The translations under genes were made by a program, and so were the position numbers. DNA of 64,000 nt, taken from assembly GCA_034435055.1 (NCBI GenBank), contig DAOTXS010000065.1:59793-123792 (forward strand), read 5' to 3'. A model generated the notes under the pieces. That model was given only the letters and a program-made list of their open reading frames with translations, had not been told where the DNA came from and did not search any database. This document shows, one piece after another, positions 17,538 to 25,484 of the stretch. The stretch is from DAOTXS01 sp034435055. GTDB taxonomy: Bacteria > Chloroflexota > Anaerolineae > UBA4142. Position 1 is the stretch's first letter, and every line of letters begins with the position of its first letter.

Positions 17538-18785
17538 TTAACGGTTTGCCCAACTTTGCGTGAAGCATTGTCCGGCGATAATATCCAATGTGCCATTCGC
17601 ATCGCCCACGCCGGGAATGTTGGCGGAATAATTTTGCTTGCCCGGCGCGAGGAAGATGACTTTGCGTCCGTTGCCATCGATTTTGTAGAGCGTGCCGGCA
17701 ATCGTATAGTTCATTTGTTGTCCGTAATAATTCACGACCAACAATCCCCCTTGACCGGCTGGAATCACGCCGCATTCGGTTAAAACCGGCGGCGCGGACG
17801 ATGAGGGCGCGGCGCTCGAAGTGCTAGCGGCGCCTGCCGAGACCGTGAAGGTTCTCGTCGTGTCGAGTGCGCCATTCACAAAAATTTCGACGCGATATGT
17901 GCCAGTGGGCCATGAAGTTGTTGGCGAAAGCACAAAGTCAATGTTGCGCGTGCCGTCGGTGGTGACTTCGGTTTCATCGATCTTGGTGTTGGGCGCGGCG
18001 GCGGTGCCAACATCAACCGCGTACCAAACCGATTTGAATTTGGTATTCGTTGGTGCGCTTTGCGTGCGCACGACGGCGTGAAAAGTTGAACTGGGACTAA
18101 AGACAGTGGTTGGATTCTGCGGGTCTTTATTTGCGCCCTGAGTGGCTTGCGCCATCGTTACGCTATTGATGTACCCAGAGGATTTCGGTTGAGCGGTCGC
18201 TGCAATGCTTGACGACGCGCTGGTGGAAAAAACCAGCGGGCGGGTCGCAGTGGGTAGTGGTGGCGGCAATGCCGCCGACGATGAGGATGATTGTGTCGTT
18301 TGTTCTTGGACAGTAAAATTCATCGAGCGCGCGGGCGTGCCGTTCAAACGAATCTCAACTTTGTAATTGCCCGGCGGTAATTTACCGCCGTCCGGTTTAA
18401 AAGTGAAATCGAGATTGCGCGAGCCCTCTGTCTTGATTTCAAACTCGCCCATACGTTGCCCGGCGCCAGTCAACCAGATTGCTCCTACATTGGTATTGGG
18501 CGGTGCGTCTTTTATAGTCACAACAGCGTGAAAAGTTGAGTGATTGGCGGGAAAGGCATAGGTGATATCGACGGGAGAGAAATTGGCGCCTTGCACATTT
18601 TTTGCCATCACAGCATCGGTGATGATCGACCCCGGGGTTGTGCCGGTAAATTGATCTAGTCCGCCGGTGGCAACCAAGACCACAAACGCGCCGCACACAC
18701 AGAGCAACGCCAGCGCGGCAAGTGAGAGACACCCAATTACAATTCCAGAAGCCGATTGCCAAAATGGTTTCTTCGCGGTCATCAT
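17538..18785 (-). CDS. Membrane-anchored surface protein with two copies of the same module
   Basis: The 415-residue protein has one N-terminal membrane segment (about 15-38) and no lipobox. It contains two copies of the ~100-residue module (about 58-162 and 213-315; FHAVVxxxxAPxNT, then WYAVD, then GTYRVEIFVNG). Ser/Pro-rich spacers separate them. A unique C-terminal domain of about 80 residues has two Cys (CGVIPAGQGG and GQCFTQSW). AAAGGAG precedes the ATG. It lies 48 bases from the TPR lipoprotein gene and 153 bases from the paralogous lipoprotein gene. A Tyr/Gly-rich segment (LLVVNYYGQQMNYTI) is notable. Function unknown. Confidence 0.68.
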   Translation of the reverse strand: MMTAKKPFWQSASGIVIGCLSLAALALLCVCGAFVVLVATGGLDQFTGTTPGSIITDAVMAKNVQGANFSPVDITYAFPANHSTFHAVVTIKDAPPNTNVGAIWLTGAGQRMGEFEIKTEGSRNLDFTFKPDGGKLPPGNYKVEIRLNGTPARSMNFTVQEQTTQSSSSSAALPPPLPTATRPLVFSTSASSSIAATAQPKSSGYINSVTMAQATQGANKDPQNPTTVFSPSSTFHAVVRTQSAPTNTKFKSVWYAVDVGTAAAPNTKIDETEVTTDGTRNIDFVLSPTTSWPTGTYRVEIFVNGALDTTRTFTVSAGAASTSSAAPSSSAPPVLTECGVIPAGQGGLLVVNYYGQQMNYTIAGTLYKIDGNGRKVIFLAPGKQNYSANIPGVGDANGTLDIIAGQCFTQSWANR

Positions 18786-18832
18786 TTTCTCCTTTGGTTG
18801 ATTTTATCTCGCGCACGGTTCATCGGTTTGGT

Positions 18833-19810
18833 TTATTGTCCTTTCAACTCGCGCAACCATTTCTCCGCTTCGGCACGACTAGTCCCGTCTGGGGCAAGTT
18901 TCAAGTACGTCTCCAAGTCGCTGATGGCTTGCGGTTTTAGACCGCGTTCTTTATACAATGCGCCGCGATTTAAAAAAGCGCTCGCATATTTAGAGTCAAG
19001 TTGAATTGCCTTGGTGTAATCGGCGATGGCTTGATCCACATTGCCCTTTCCCTCAAACGCCACCCCGCGATTAAAGTAAGCATCGGTGTATTGCGGATTG
19101 ATTCCGATTGCGCTAGTAAAATCAGCGATCGATTGATCCCAGTTTCCTTTATTGCCTTGCGCAATTCCACGATTGAAATAAGCGTTAATATGCTTGGGAT
19201 CCAGTTCGATGGCTTTGGTGTAATCGACAATCGCCAGATCGTACTGCCCCATTCGCAAATAGCCGTTTCCACGATTGTTGTATGCCGAGATGTCTCGCGG
19301 ATTGAGTTGGATGGCTTTGGTATAATCGGCGATGGCTAGCTCGAGTTGACCGATACGCAGATAGCCATTTCCGCGATTGTAAAATGCGTCCGCGTACGTG
19401 GGATCGAGTTCGATGGTTTTGGTGTAATCTGCAATCGACTGATCCGAATTGCCTTTTCTGGCGTGCGCGTTGCCGCGTTGAAAATAGGCGAGCGCAAATT
19501 TAGGATCGAGCGCGATGGCTTGGGTGAAATCGGCAATCGCTTGATCGTAGTTGCGTTGCTCCGCCGCAGTTTTTCCCCGTTCAAAGTACACGGTGGCGGC
19601 AATCGTTGGCGATGGTGCCGGCGTCGATGTGGCGGCGACGCGCGTCGGGCTGGGAAGCGGCGTCGATATCGGAATAATTTGAGTTGGGCTGGGTTGCGGC
19701 GTTAGTGTTGCGGGCGCAATCGTTGGACTGGCGCAGGCGGAAATCAAGATTATGTGCAAGGCGACAAGTAATGCGCGAATATTTGTTGAGAAGACCAGCC
19801 GAATCATCAT
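18833..19810 (-). CDS. TPR-repeat lipoprotein
   Basis: The 325-residue protein has a lipoprotein signal peptide (HIILISAC, lipid Cys26), a Pro/Thr-rich linker (about 28-70) and then seven regular 34-residue TPR units, each of the form YxxRGNxxxxKGxxDQAIADYTKAIELDP. The very even spacing makes the DNA internally repetitive (18960-19560). It is anchored on the outer face of the membrane and likely works as a scaffold. It is first of three leftward surface-protein genes (18833, 17538, 16389), which may be one transcript. Confidence 0.85.
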   Translation of the reverse strand: MMIRLVFSTNIRALLVALHIILISACASPTIAPATLTPQPSPTQIIPISTPLPSPTRVAATSTPAPSPTIAATVYFERGKTAAEQRNYDQAIADFTQAIALDPKFALAYFQRGNAHARKGNSDQSIADYTKTIELDPTYADAFYNRGNGYLRIGQLELAIADYTKAIQLNPRDISAYNNRGNGYLRMGQYDLAIVDYTKAIELDPKHINAYFNRGIAQGNKGNWDQSIADFTSAIGINPQYTDAYFNRGVAFEGKGNVDQAIADYTKAIQLDSKYASAFLNRGALYKERGLKPQAISDLETYLKLAPDGTSRAEAEKWLRELKGQ

Positions 19811-19872
19811 TCCTCCAATCTAATGCGCGCAATTCTATTTGAATCCCAGTATCCTGTCAATGGGTGGGCAAG

Positions 19873-19908
19873 AAAAAACCTTCGAGGTTTCTACACCCTC
19901 GAAGGTTT
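19873..19908 (-). terminator. Terminator after the EF-G-like gene
   Basis: Read on the minus strand, an 11-bp stem AAACCTTCGAG / CTCGAAGGTTT closes an 11-base loop and runs into TTTTTT. It ends the leftward transcript from 22011. Confidence 0.88.
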
Positions 19909-19917
19909 GTGATCCGA

Positions 19918-22011
19918 TTATTCTTCGTCTTCCTCTTCCTCTTCGCCAGCGCGTTCCTTCTTGGCTTTCTCGATGATCTGTTGCGCGACGTGCGACGGCA
20001 CCGTGTCGTAATGGCTAAACTCCATCGTAAAGTAACCGCGCCCCTGCGTCATTGACCGCAAGTCGGTGGCATAACGCTGGATTTCGGCGAGCGGCGCTTG
20101 CGCGTTGACCACGCTCCACGTTCCCTTTTGATCCATCCCCAGCACGCGCCCGCGTTTGGTGTTCATATCCCCCATCACATCGCCCATGAATTGTTCCGGG
20201 ATCGTGATCGTCAAATTCATGATCGGTTCGATCAAGACTGGACCGGCTTGGGGGATGCCGGCTTTGAACGCTTTGTGTGCCGCAAGCTTGAACGCGATTT
20301 CCGACGAATCGACCGGGTGGTACGAGCCGTCGTACAACACCGCGCGAAAATCCGTGGTTGGAAAACCAGCCAGCACACCTTTTTGCAAAATTTCGCGCAT
20401 TCCTTTTTCGACTGCCGGAATAAACGAGTTGGGCACCGAACCGCCAAAAATTTCCTCGGCGAATTCAAAGCCCGTCCCGCGCGGCAATGGCTCAAACCGA
20501 ATCCACGTATCGCCAAATTGTCCGCGCCCACCGGTCTGTTTCTTGTGGCGACCTTGCACTTTGGCTGTTTTGGTAATCGTTTCTTTGTACGGAATTTTGG
20601 GTACGCCGGTCAACAACTCTACGCCGAACTTTTGCTTCAACCGTTTGACTGCGACATCGACGTGCGAATCCCCCATCCCGGACATGATCGTTTCGTTCGT
20701 GTCCGGTTCGCGATAGACACGCAAGGTTGGGTCTTCTTCGGCGAGGCGTTGAAGTGCGGTTCCCATTTTGTCGAGATCGGTTTTGGTTTTGGGAGTCAGC
20801 GCAACGGAATACACAGGGTTGGGATACGCGATCTTGGGTAGAATGAGTTGATGCCCTTTGTCGCAAAACGTGTCGTTGGTTTGCGCGTCCGCAAGTTTGG
20901 CAATTGCGCCGATGTCGCCCGCGCTTACTTTTTTGATCGGCAGCTGTTCTTTGCCGCGCAAAATGTACAATTGACCGATGCGTTCGTCTGCGCCGGAGCG
21001 CGAATTGTGCGCCGTCGAGTTGGATTCCATCAAGCCGGAGAAAACGCGAAAGTAAGTGAGTTTGCCGACGAACGGGTCTGCCATCGTTTTGAAGATGAAC
21101 GCGGCGAGGGGTCCATTTTCCGAGGCAGTCAGTTTTTCGTCTTGGTTCGTCACGGGATTCTTGGCGACAACTTGGGGCGCATCGACGGGCGATGGCGCGT
21201 AATCGACGAGAAATTTGAGGACGTACGGAATCCCAATGTTCGCGGTGGCGGAGCCGCACAAAACCGGGACGAGTGAGCCAGCGCGCAAGCCGGCTTTCAA
21301 GCCGGCGCGCATTTCTTCGTGCGTCAATTCTTCGCCGCCTAAAAATTTTTCGATCAATTTGTCGTCTGCTTCAGCGGCGACTTCCATTAGTTTCGCGCGT
21401 TCGTCGGCGAGGCGCGCGGTCAAATCTGCCGGCACCGGTGAATCTTTGTCATCGTGTCCCAGGAATGCTTTTTGTGAGGCGACATTCACTTCGCCTTTGA
21501 AATTGGCTTCCTTGCCAATCGGAATTTGCAACGAGACGACGCTCTTGCCAAAGCGTTCGCGCAATTGCGCCAGCACTTTGTCGAAATCGGAATTTTCTCG
21601 ATCCAATTTGTTGAGCAAAATAATGCGCGGCAGTTTCAATTCATCGCAATATTGCCAGACCAATTCCGTGCCCACTTCGACGCCGCTCACCGCATCGACT
21701 ACGACAATCGCCACTTCGGCGACGCGCAACGCGGCTTTGACTTCGCCGGCAAAATCGATATAGCCAGGTGTGTCGAGAACATTGATCTTGTAACCATTCC
21801 ATTCGCAGGGGATGAGCGAGGTGTTGATCGAAATCTTGCGGCGTTGTTCTTCGGGGTCGAAATCGGAGACGCTGGTGTGGTCGTCCACTTTACCGAGGCG
21901 AGTAACTGCGCCGGTGTTGAAAAGGAGCGCTTCCGCCAAAGAGGTTTTGCCGGAACTTGAGTGACCTACCAAAACGACGTTGCGGATTTTGTCCGCCTTG
22001 TACTCATTCAT
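19918..22011 (-). CDS. EF-G-like translational GTPase (EF-G2 type)
   Basis: The 697-residue protein has the full EF-G domain order. The GTPase domain has an atypical P-loop (GHSSSGKTS instead of the AHIDAGKTT of canonical EF-G), DTPGYIDF (G3) and NKLDR (G4). Domains II to V follow, including the domain IV segment GGRGQFGD and LIEPIMNLTITIPEQFMGDV in domain V. The C-terminus is a short acidic tail of Glu/Asp. Canonical EF-G is normally encoded in the str operon, which is not in this window. This protein is therefore most likely the second, divergent EF-G-like paralog common in many bacteria, whose role (recycling, stress or ribosome binding without translocation) is not settled. Confidence 0.88.
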   Translation of the reverse strand: MNEYKADKIRNVVLVGHSSSGKTSLAEALLFNTGAVTRLGKVDDHTSVSDFDPEEQRRKISINTSLIPCEWNGYKINVLDTPGYIDFAGEVKAALRVAEVAIVVVDAVSGVEVGTELVWQYCDELKLPRIILLNKLDRENSDFDKVLAQLRERFGKSVVSLQIPIGKEANFKGEVNVASQKAFLGHDDKDSPVPADLTARLADERAKLMEVAAEADDKLIEKFLGGEELTHEEMRAGLKAGLRAGSLVPVLCGSATANIGIPYVLKFLVDYAPSPVDAPQVVAKNPVTNQDEKLTASENGPLAAFIFKTMADPFVGKLTYFRVFSGLMESNSTAHNSRSGADERIGQLYILRGKEQLPIKKVSAGDIGAIAKLADAQTNDTFCDKGHQLILPKIAYPNPVYSVALTPKTKTDLDKMGTALQRLAEEDPTLRVYREPDTNETIMSGMGDSHVDVAVKRLKQKFGVELLTGVPKIPYKETITKTAKVQGRHKKQTGGRGQFGDTWIRFEPLPRGTGFEFAEEIFGGSVPNSFIPAVEKGMREILQKGVLAGFPTTDFRAVLYDGSYHPVDSSEIAFKLAAHKAFKAGIPQAGPVLIEPIMNLTITIPEQFMGDVMGDMNTKRGRVLGMDQKGTWSVVNAQAPLAEIQRYATDLRSMTQGRGYFTMEFSHYDTVPSHVAQQIIEKAKKERAGEEEEEDEE

Positions 22012-22037
22012 AGGCGACTATGCCTCCACGAAAATTC

Positions 22038-22111
22038 AAGGATGAAGGCGGAAGAATGAAGGATGAAAATGATTTTATTCATCGTTCATCCTTCACCCTT
22101 TATCCTTCTTG
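22038..22111. repeat. Imperfect hairpin of repeated GGATGAAGG/CCTTCATCC words
   Basis: The left half carries AAGGATGAAGG and TGAAGGATGAA, and the right half their near-complements (TTCATCCTTCA, CCTTTATCCTT). Between them they form an imperfect stem of about 30 bp. It sits in the spacer between the EF-G-like gene and bfr and is one of the word-built hairpins described under findings. Confidence 0.6.
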
Positions 22112-22148
22112 TGGCATTATACCACATTCCCACCTTCGCGCAAAAATC

Positions 22149-22177
22149 TTGATTTTATAAAACAAAAGTGATACACT
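22149..22177 (+). promoter_or_regulatory. Promoter of the bacterioferritin gene
   Basis: TTGATT (22149-22154) and TACACT (22172-22177) are separated by 17 bases, 53 bases before the ATG. No iron-box motif was recognised. Confidence 0.7.
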
Positions 22178-22230
22178 ATGAATGACTAGACAGAATCAGG
22201 TTCGAGATCTTTTTCAAAGGAGCAAATTCG

Positions 22231-22698
22231 ATGAAGGGTAACCACCAAGTTCTGGAGCGATTGAATGATTTGCTGGCGGAAGAATTGACGGCAATCAATC
22301 AGTACATCGTTCATTCCGAAATGTGTGCGAATTGGGGATTCGAGAAACTGCACCAATTGATCGAAAAGCGTGCGATTGAGGAAATGAAGCACGCCGAAAA
22401 GTTGATCGCGCGAATTTTGTTTTTAGAAGGCACGCCGATTGTCAGCAAACTGAACAAGATGAACATCGGCGCGCAGGTGGATGCCCAGCTGGAGAATGAT
22501 CGCGTTGCCGAAGAAGGCGCGGTCAATCTGTACAACGACAGCGTTCGCCTCGCCGCCGATCAGGGCGATAATGGCACGCGCGAAATGCTGGAAGCGATTT
22601 TGGGCGATGAGGAACGCCATCTCGATTGGCTGGAAGCGCAATTGGAGCAGATCAAACTGATGGGACTGCAGAATTATTTGACGGAGCAATTGAGTTAG
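22231..22698 (+). CDS. bfr: Bacterioferritin
   Basis: Bacterioferritin stores iron in a 24-subunit shell with heme at subunit interfaces. The 155-residue protein has all expected residues: ferroxidase ligands Glu18, Glu51 and His54, a downstream GDEERHLDW helix giving the last Glu and His, and the heme ligand Met52 (IEEMKHAEKLI). The length is normal. It has its own promoter, an AAAGGAG site and a strong terminator, so it is a single-gene unit. It lies beside the nos locus, whose iron and copper enzymes may raise iron demand, but no shared control is visible. Confidence 0.96.
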   Translation: MKGNHQVLERLNDLLAEELTAINQYIVHSEMCANWGFEKLHQLIEKRAIEEMKHAEKLIARILFLEGTPIVSKLNKMNIGAQVDAQLENDRVAEEGAVNLYNDSVRLAADQGDNGTREMLEAILGDEERHLDWLEAQLEQIKLMGLQNYLTEQLS

Positions 22699-22702
22699 CG
22701 CG

Positions 22703-22742
22703 AAAGATGCCCACATTCGAAAGAGTGTGGGCATCTTTTTTC
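22703..22742 (+). terminator. Terminator after bacterioferritin
   Basis: A perfect 13-bp stem (AAAGATGCCCACA / TGTGGGCATCTTT) with a 10-base loop is followed by a T-run. Confidence 0.93.
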
Positions 22743-22780
22743 TCACCGCGAGTAACCGCATCGTTTGCGACAATGCGTGC

Positions 22781-23170
22781 CTATTTCACCAGCGTGCGGA
22801 TGAACGCAATCACGTCGTACAAATCTTGATCGGTGAGCGCCGGGTTGCCGCCTTTGGGTGGCATATCGACTTTGGTCGTGTTGAGTGGATCGCTGGCAGG
22901 CCGACCGACTTTTAGGAAAGCCAGAAATTGATCGTCGGTCATTCCTTTGACAAACGTGCTAGAGGTAAAATCTTTGCCCAAACTGGGAATGCCTTTGCCT
23001 TCCGGCCCGTGACACGCCGAGCAAGTGCCGGCGAACACCGTTTTGCCTTTTGCCGCGTTGCCTTTGGATTGGGGCGTTGCGGGCGCGGATGCCGCGCCGC
23101 CCCCACATGCTACCAATGCCAGCGCAACAATTGCCAGCATGGAAAACAAAACAAGCAATCGCGTCTTCAT
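22781..23170 (-). CDS. Lipoprotein monoheme cytochrome c of the nos operon
   Basis: The 129-residue protein has a lipoprotein signal peptide (ALVAC, lipid Cys22), a Gly/Ala/Pro linker and a class I cytochrome c domain with the heme motif CSACH (50-54) and a distal Met in DMPPKGGN. It should carry electrons on the outer face of the membrane, most likely to NosZ. The ATG at 23170 follows GAGAGG; the upstream TTG is part of that site and was rejected. It is the last gene of the nos cluster, 58 bases after nosL. It plays the role given to NosC in other clade II operons, but orthology is not certain. Confidence 0.85.
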   Translation of the reverse strand: MKTRLLVLFSMLAIVALALVACGGGAASAPATPQSKGNAAKGKTVFAGTCSACHGPEGKGIPSLGKDFTSSTFVKGMTDDQFLAFLKVGRPASDPLNTTKVDMPPKGGNPALTDQDLYDVIAFIRTLVK

Positions 23171-23228
23171 TCTTTTCCTCTCCAAGATTGGATTTTTTCT
23201 GCGTCATTCAAAATGCTTTGCACTCAAT

Positions 23229-23708
23229 TCACATGGACGGCTTCATCATCCGCACCTCGTCAAAACTCAAAACCTTGACGTTGTATTTGGCGGCAAAAGT
23301 TTCTGCCGCGCTCTTGTCGGCGAAGGCGGCGACGCCGGTGCCCATTGGCGATTTGATGTCTTTGGCGACAACATAAAACGCCGTCGCGCCGGGAATCCAG
23401 TTTTGAGTGTTGTAATCGTGCACGAACCACGCGCGTACTTGCAGTTGGGGATTTTTGGCGTGATACGTAAACATCTCGCCGGCATCGTCGAACTTGAGAG
23501 TTTTGCCATCCACCAATACGGTTGCCGCGGCAAAGCGCGCTTCACTGATGATCATCCCGCACGCGTCGCACATATCGCGTCCGTACGCGATGTTGGGCGG
23601 CTGCGGCTCACTGCTTGGTTGAGCACAAGCCCCAAGTAAAACGGCAAAAGTAAAAAGTAAAACAAAGAGCGTGATTCGAGATTTGAGATTTGGGGTTTGG
23701 GATTTCAT
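23229..23708 (-). CDS. nosL: NosL copper-binding lipoprotein
   Basis: NosL is a copper chaperone for assembly of the NosZ copper sites. The 159-residue protein has a lipobox (LLGAC, Cys28) and the diagnostic copper motif MCDACGMII (Cys47, Cys50, Met52), followed by the NosL domain with AAATVLVDGKTLKFDD. It starts at 23708 with GGAGGACAG upstream and overlaps the nosY stop by four bases. Its first codons contain a word-like repeat (GGTTTGGGATTT and relatives on the plus strand), an odd feature for a signal peptide region. Confidence 0.93.
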   Translation of the reverse strand: MKSQTPNLKSRITLFVLLFTFAVLLGACAQPSSEPQPPNIAYGRDMCDACGMIISEARFAAATVLVDGKTLKFDDAGEMFTYHAKNPQLQVRAWFVHDYNTQNWIPGATAFYVVAKDIKSPMGTGVAAFADKSAAETFAAKYNVKVLSFDEVRMMKPSM

Positions 23709-24532
23709 TGGTCTGTCCTCCGATTGAAAATTGCAAACGCGATCCCGAATCCAACGATTGCCCACGCGGCGAGCAGACCGGTCAGCAGGAACGGCAAAGC
23801 GTTGCCAAATTCATAGTACGCATATTGACCCACCGCGCCTAACGTGTCAAGCGTCGCGCGCAGGGAATAAATCGCGGCAAGTTTGAAAACTTGAAGCGGA
23901 TTCAAAATCAGCATCGCAAAAAGCGTGCTTGGCGTCGGACGAAACGAAAGCGTCGCGCCAACAAGTCCCAGGTCGCCGAAGAAAACGAGCCCGAGCCAGA
24001 CGATTAACGCCGCACCCGCCGCCGTCGCACCTTTGCGCGTGAGCGAACTGATGACAAATCCCAATCCGAGCGATGCAATGGCGAGCAAGAGCGTGTAGCC
24101 CGCGAGCGATAAATATGCCATTGCATTGCCATCGCTTGCCGAAGCAAGACCAAGACCCGCGAGTCCAAATCCCAGACCAAGCGCGGCAACGAGCGCAAGT
24201 CCTGCGCCGACAACTTTGCCAAAAAAGATTTCGGCGCGATTGACCGGTTGCGCGAGCAAGTACAACAGCGTGCCGCGTTCACGGTCGCCGGCAAGCGCGC
24301 CCGCGCCAACCGATAACCCCATCAACGGCACGAACAACAAGAGCGCGTTGACCAAGCTTGCGGCGGTGCGCCCGAATCCGCCTAACCCGGCGTAACCGGC
24401 AGAGGCGAGTCCGGCTTGCGAAAGTGCGAGCGCAAGCCCGGCAAATGCCGCCGCGTAAAACCAGAGCCATTTATTTTTCAACGCCTCGCGCAATTCGCGC
24501 TGAGCGATGGTCCAAAGTAAGTCGAGTTCCAT
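23705..24532 (-). CDS. nosY: NosY ABC transporter permease
   Basis: NosY is the membrane part of the NosDFY ABC complex needed to mature the NosZ CuZ centre. The 275-residue protein has six membrane helices of the ABC-2 permease type, with the typical segment AGDRERGTLLYLLAQPVNRAEIFFGK after the second helix region. The ATG at 24532 follows GAGAG. It overlaps the end of nosF by 62 bases in another frame and nosL by four bases, so the genes are tightly coupled. Confidence 0.9.
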   Translation of the reverse strand: MELDLLWTIAQRELREALKNKWLWFYAAAFAGLALALSQAGLASAGYAGLGGFGRTAASLVNALLLFVPLMGLSVGAGALAGDRERGTLLYLLAQPVNRAEIFFGKVVGAGLALVAALGLGFGLAGLGLASASDGNAMAYLSLAGYTLLLAIASLGLGFVISSLTRKGATAAGAALIVWLGLVFFGDLGLVGATLSFRPTPSTLFAMLILNPLQVFKLAAIYSLRATLDTLGAVGQYAYYEFGNALPFLLTGLLAAWAIVGFGIAFAIFNRRTDQ

Positions 24533-25433
24533 TTTCAATTACGCTCTCAATTTCAAAATTCTGCACCGCCACGCCGCATTCGTTCAGCATGTTGAGCGCG
24601 CGCATCTTTTGTTGCGATTGAATTCGTACGACGACCGTGCCGCGTCCGTTCAAATGCGCGTCGAGTCCTTTTTCGGTCAAACAATTTTTCGCGTGCGCGC
24701 ATTGCGCCTCGTTGACCCACAAAACCATTTCGATGTCCGATGACAGACGCGCGCGCAATTCTTCCGGCGAAATTGTTTCTGTCAGTTTGCCGCGTTCCAA
24801 TATCAACACATCATCCGCGAGCGTTTCCACTTCTTCAATGCGATGCGACGCAAAGATGATCGTCTTGCCTTCGTGGTGCAATCCCGCGAGCAGACTCAAA
24901 TAATCGGAGCGCGCTTTGGCATCCAGGTTCGCGGTTGGTTCGTCGAGCAACAAAATCGGCGGATCGGCGAGGAGCGCGATGGCAAGTGCAAGTCGTTGCT
25001 TGAGCCCGCCGGATAACGCCGGCACCGGCTTGTTCGCGTGATCGGCAAGCCCGACGCGATTGATGAGTGATGTCACACGCGCGTGTAAGGGCACGGCTTG
25101 ACCGCGCCCAACGCGTTTCAAACGCGCGTAAAATTCCAACGTCGCCCGCACCGACAAATCGTAAAAGATGGCTTCTTGTGGGACGTAGCCAATTTGCTGC
25201 CGCGCATTTTTACCGGCACGTTTTACATCGCTTCCTTCGATTTCAATCATACCCTGGAAATCGATTAGTCCCAGCATTGCTTTGAGCAACGTGGTTTTGC
25301 CCGCGCCGTTTGGCCCCCACAACGCGATGGCTTGCCCGGGTTGCGCGGAGAACGAAACGCCTTCCAGCGCAACGACTTTGCCGTACTGTTTGGTGAAATT
25401 ATTGACGCGCACAGAAATTTTGTTGATTGCCAT
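24471..25433 (-). CDS. nosF: NosF ABC transporter ATPase
   Basis: NosF powers the NosDFY complex. The 320 residues contain Walker A (GPNGAGKTT, about 37-45), the signature LSGGLKQRLALA, Walker B (ILLLDEPTANLD) and the switch His (FASHRIEE). A C-terminal extension of about 90 residues (225-320) is found in many NosF/YhbJ-like ATPases. The last 62 bases overlap nosY, which is more than usual. A TCATTGCGAGG repeat remnant lies between this gene and nosD. Confidence 0.92.
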   Translation of the reverse strand: MAINKISVRVNNFTKQYGKVVALEGVSFSAQPGQAIALWGPNGAGKTTLLKAMLGLIDFQGMIEIEGSDVKRAGKNARQQIGYVPQEAIFYDLSVRATLEFYARLKRVGRGQAVPLHARVTSLINRVGLADHANKPVPALSGGLKQRLALAIALLADPPILLLDEPTANLDAKARSDYLSLLAGLHHEGKTIIFASHRIEEVETLADDVLILERGKLTETISPEELRARLSSDIEMVLWVNEAQCAHAKNCLTEKGLDAHLNGRGTVVVRIQSQQKMRALNMLNECGVAVQNFEIESVIENGTRLTLDHRSARIARGVEK

Positions 25434-25450
25434 TCGATCCTATTCATCCT

Positions 25451-25481
25451 GTCATTGCGAGGATTTGTCGCTCGCAGTGAG
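25451..25481. repeat. Short dispersed palindromic repeat, copy A
   Basis: It begins GTCATTGCGAGG and ends in a near-complement (CTCGCAGTGAG). The same start is shared with the longer copy at 49645-49723. Confidence 0.6.
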
Positions 25482-25484
25482 ATG

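Noticed and set aside
18960..19560. Regular ~102-base DNA periodicity
   Set aside because: It is explained by 34-residue TPR units in the lipoprotein gene.
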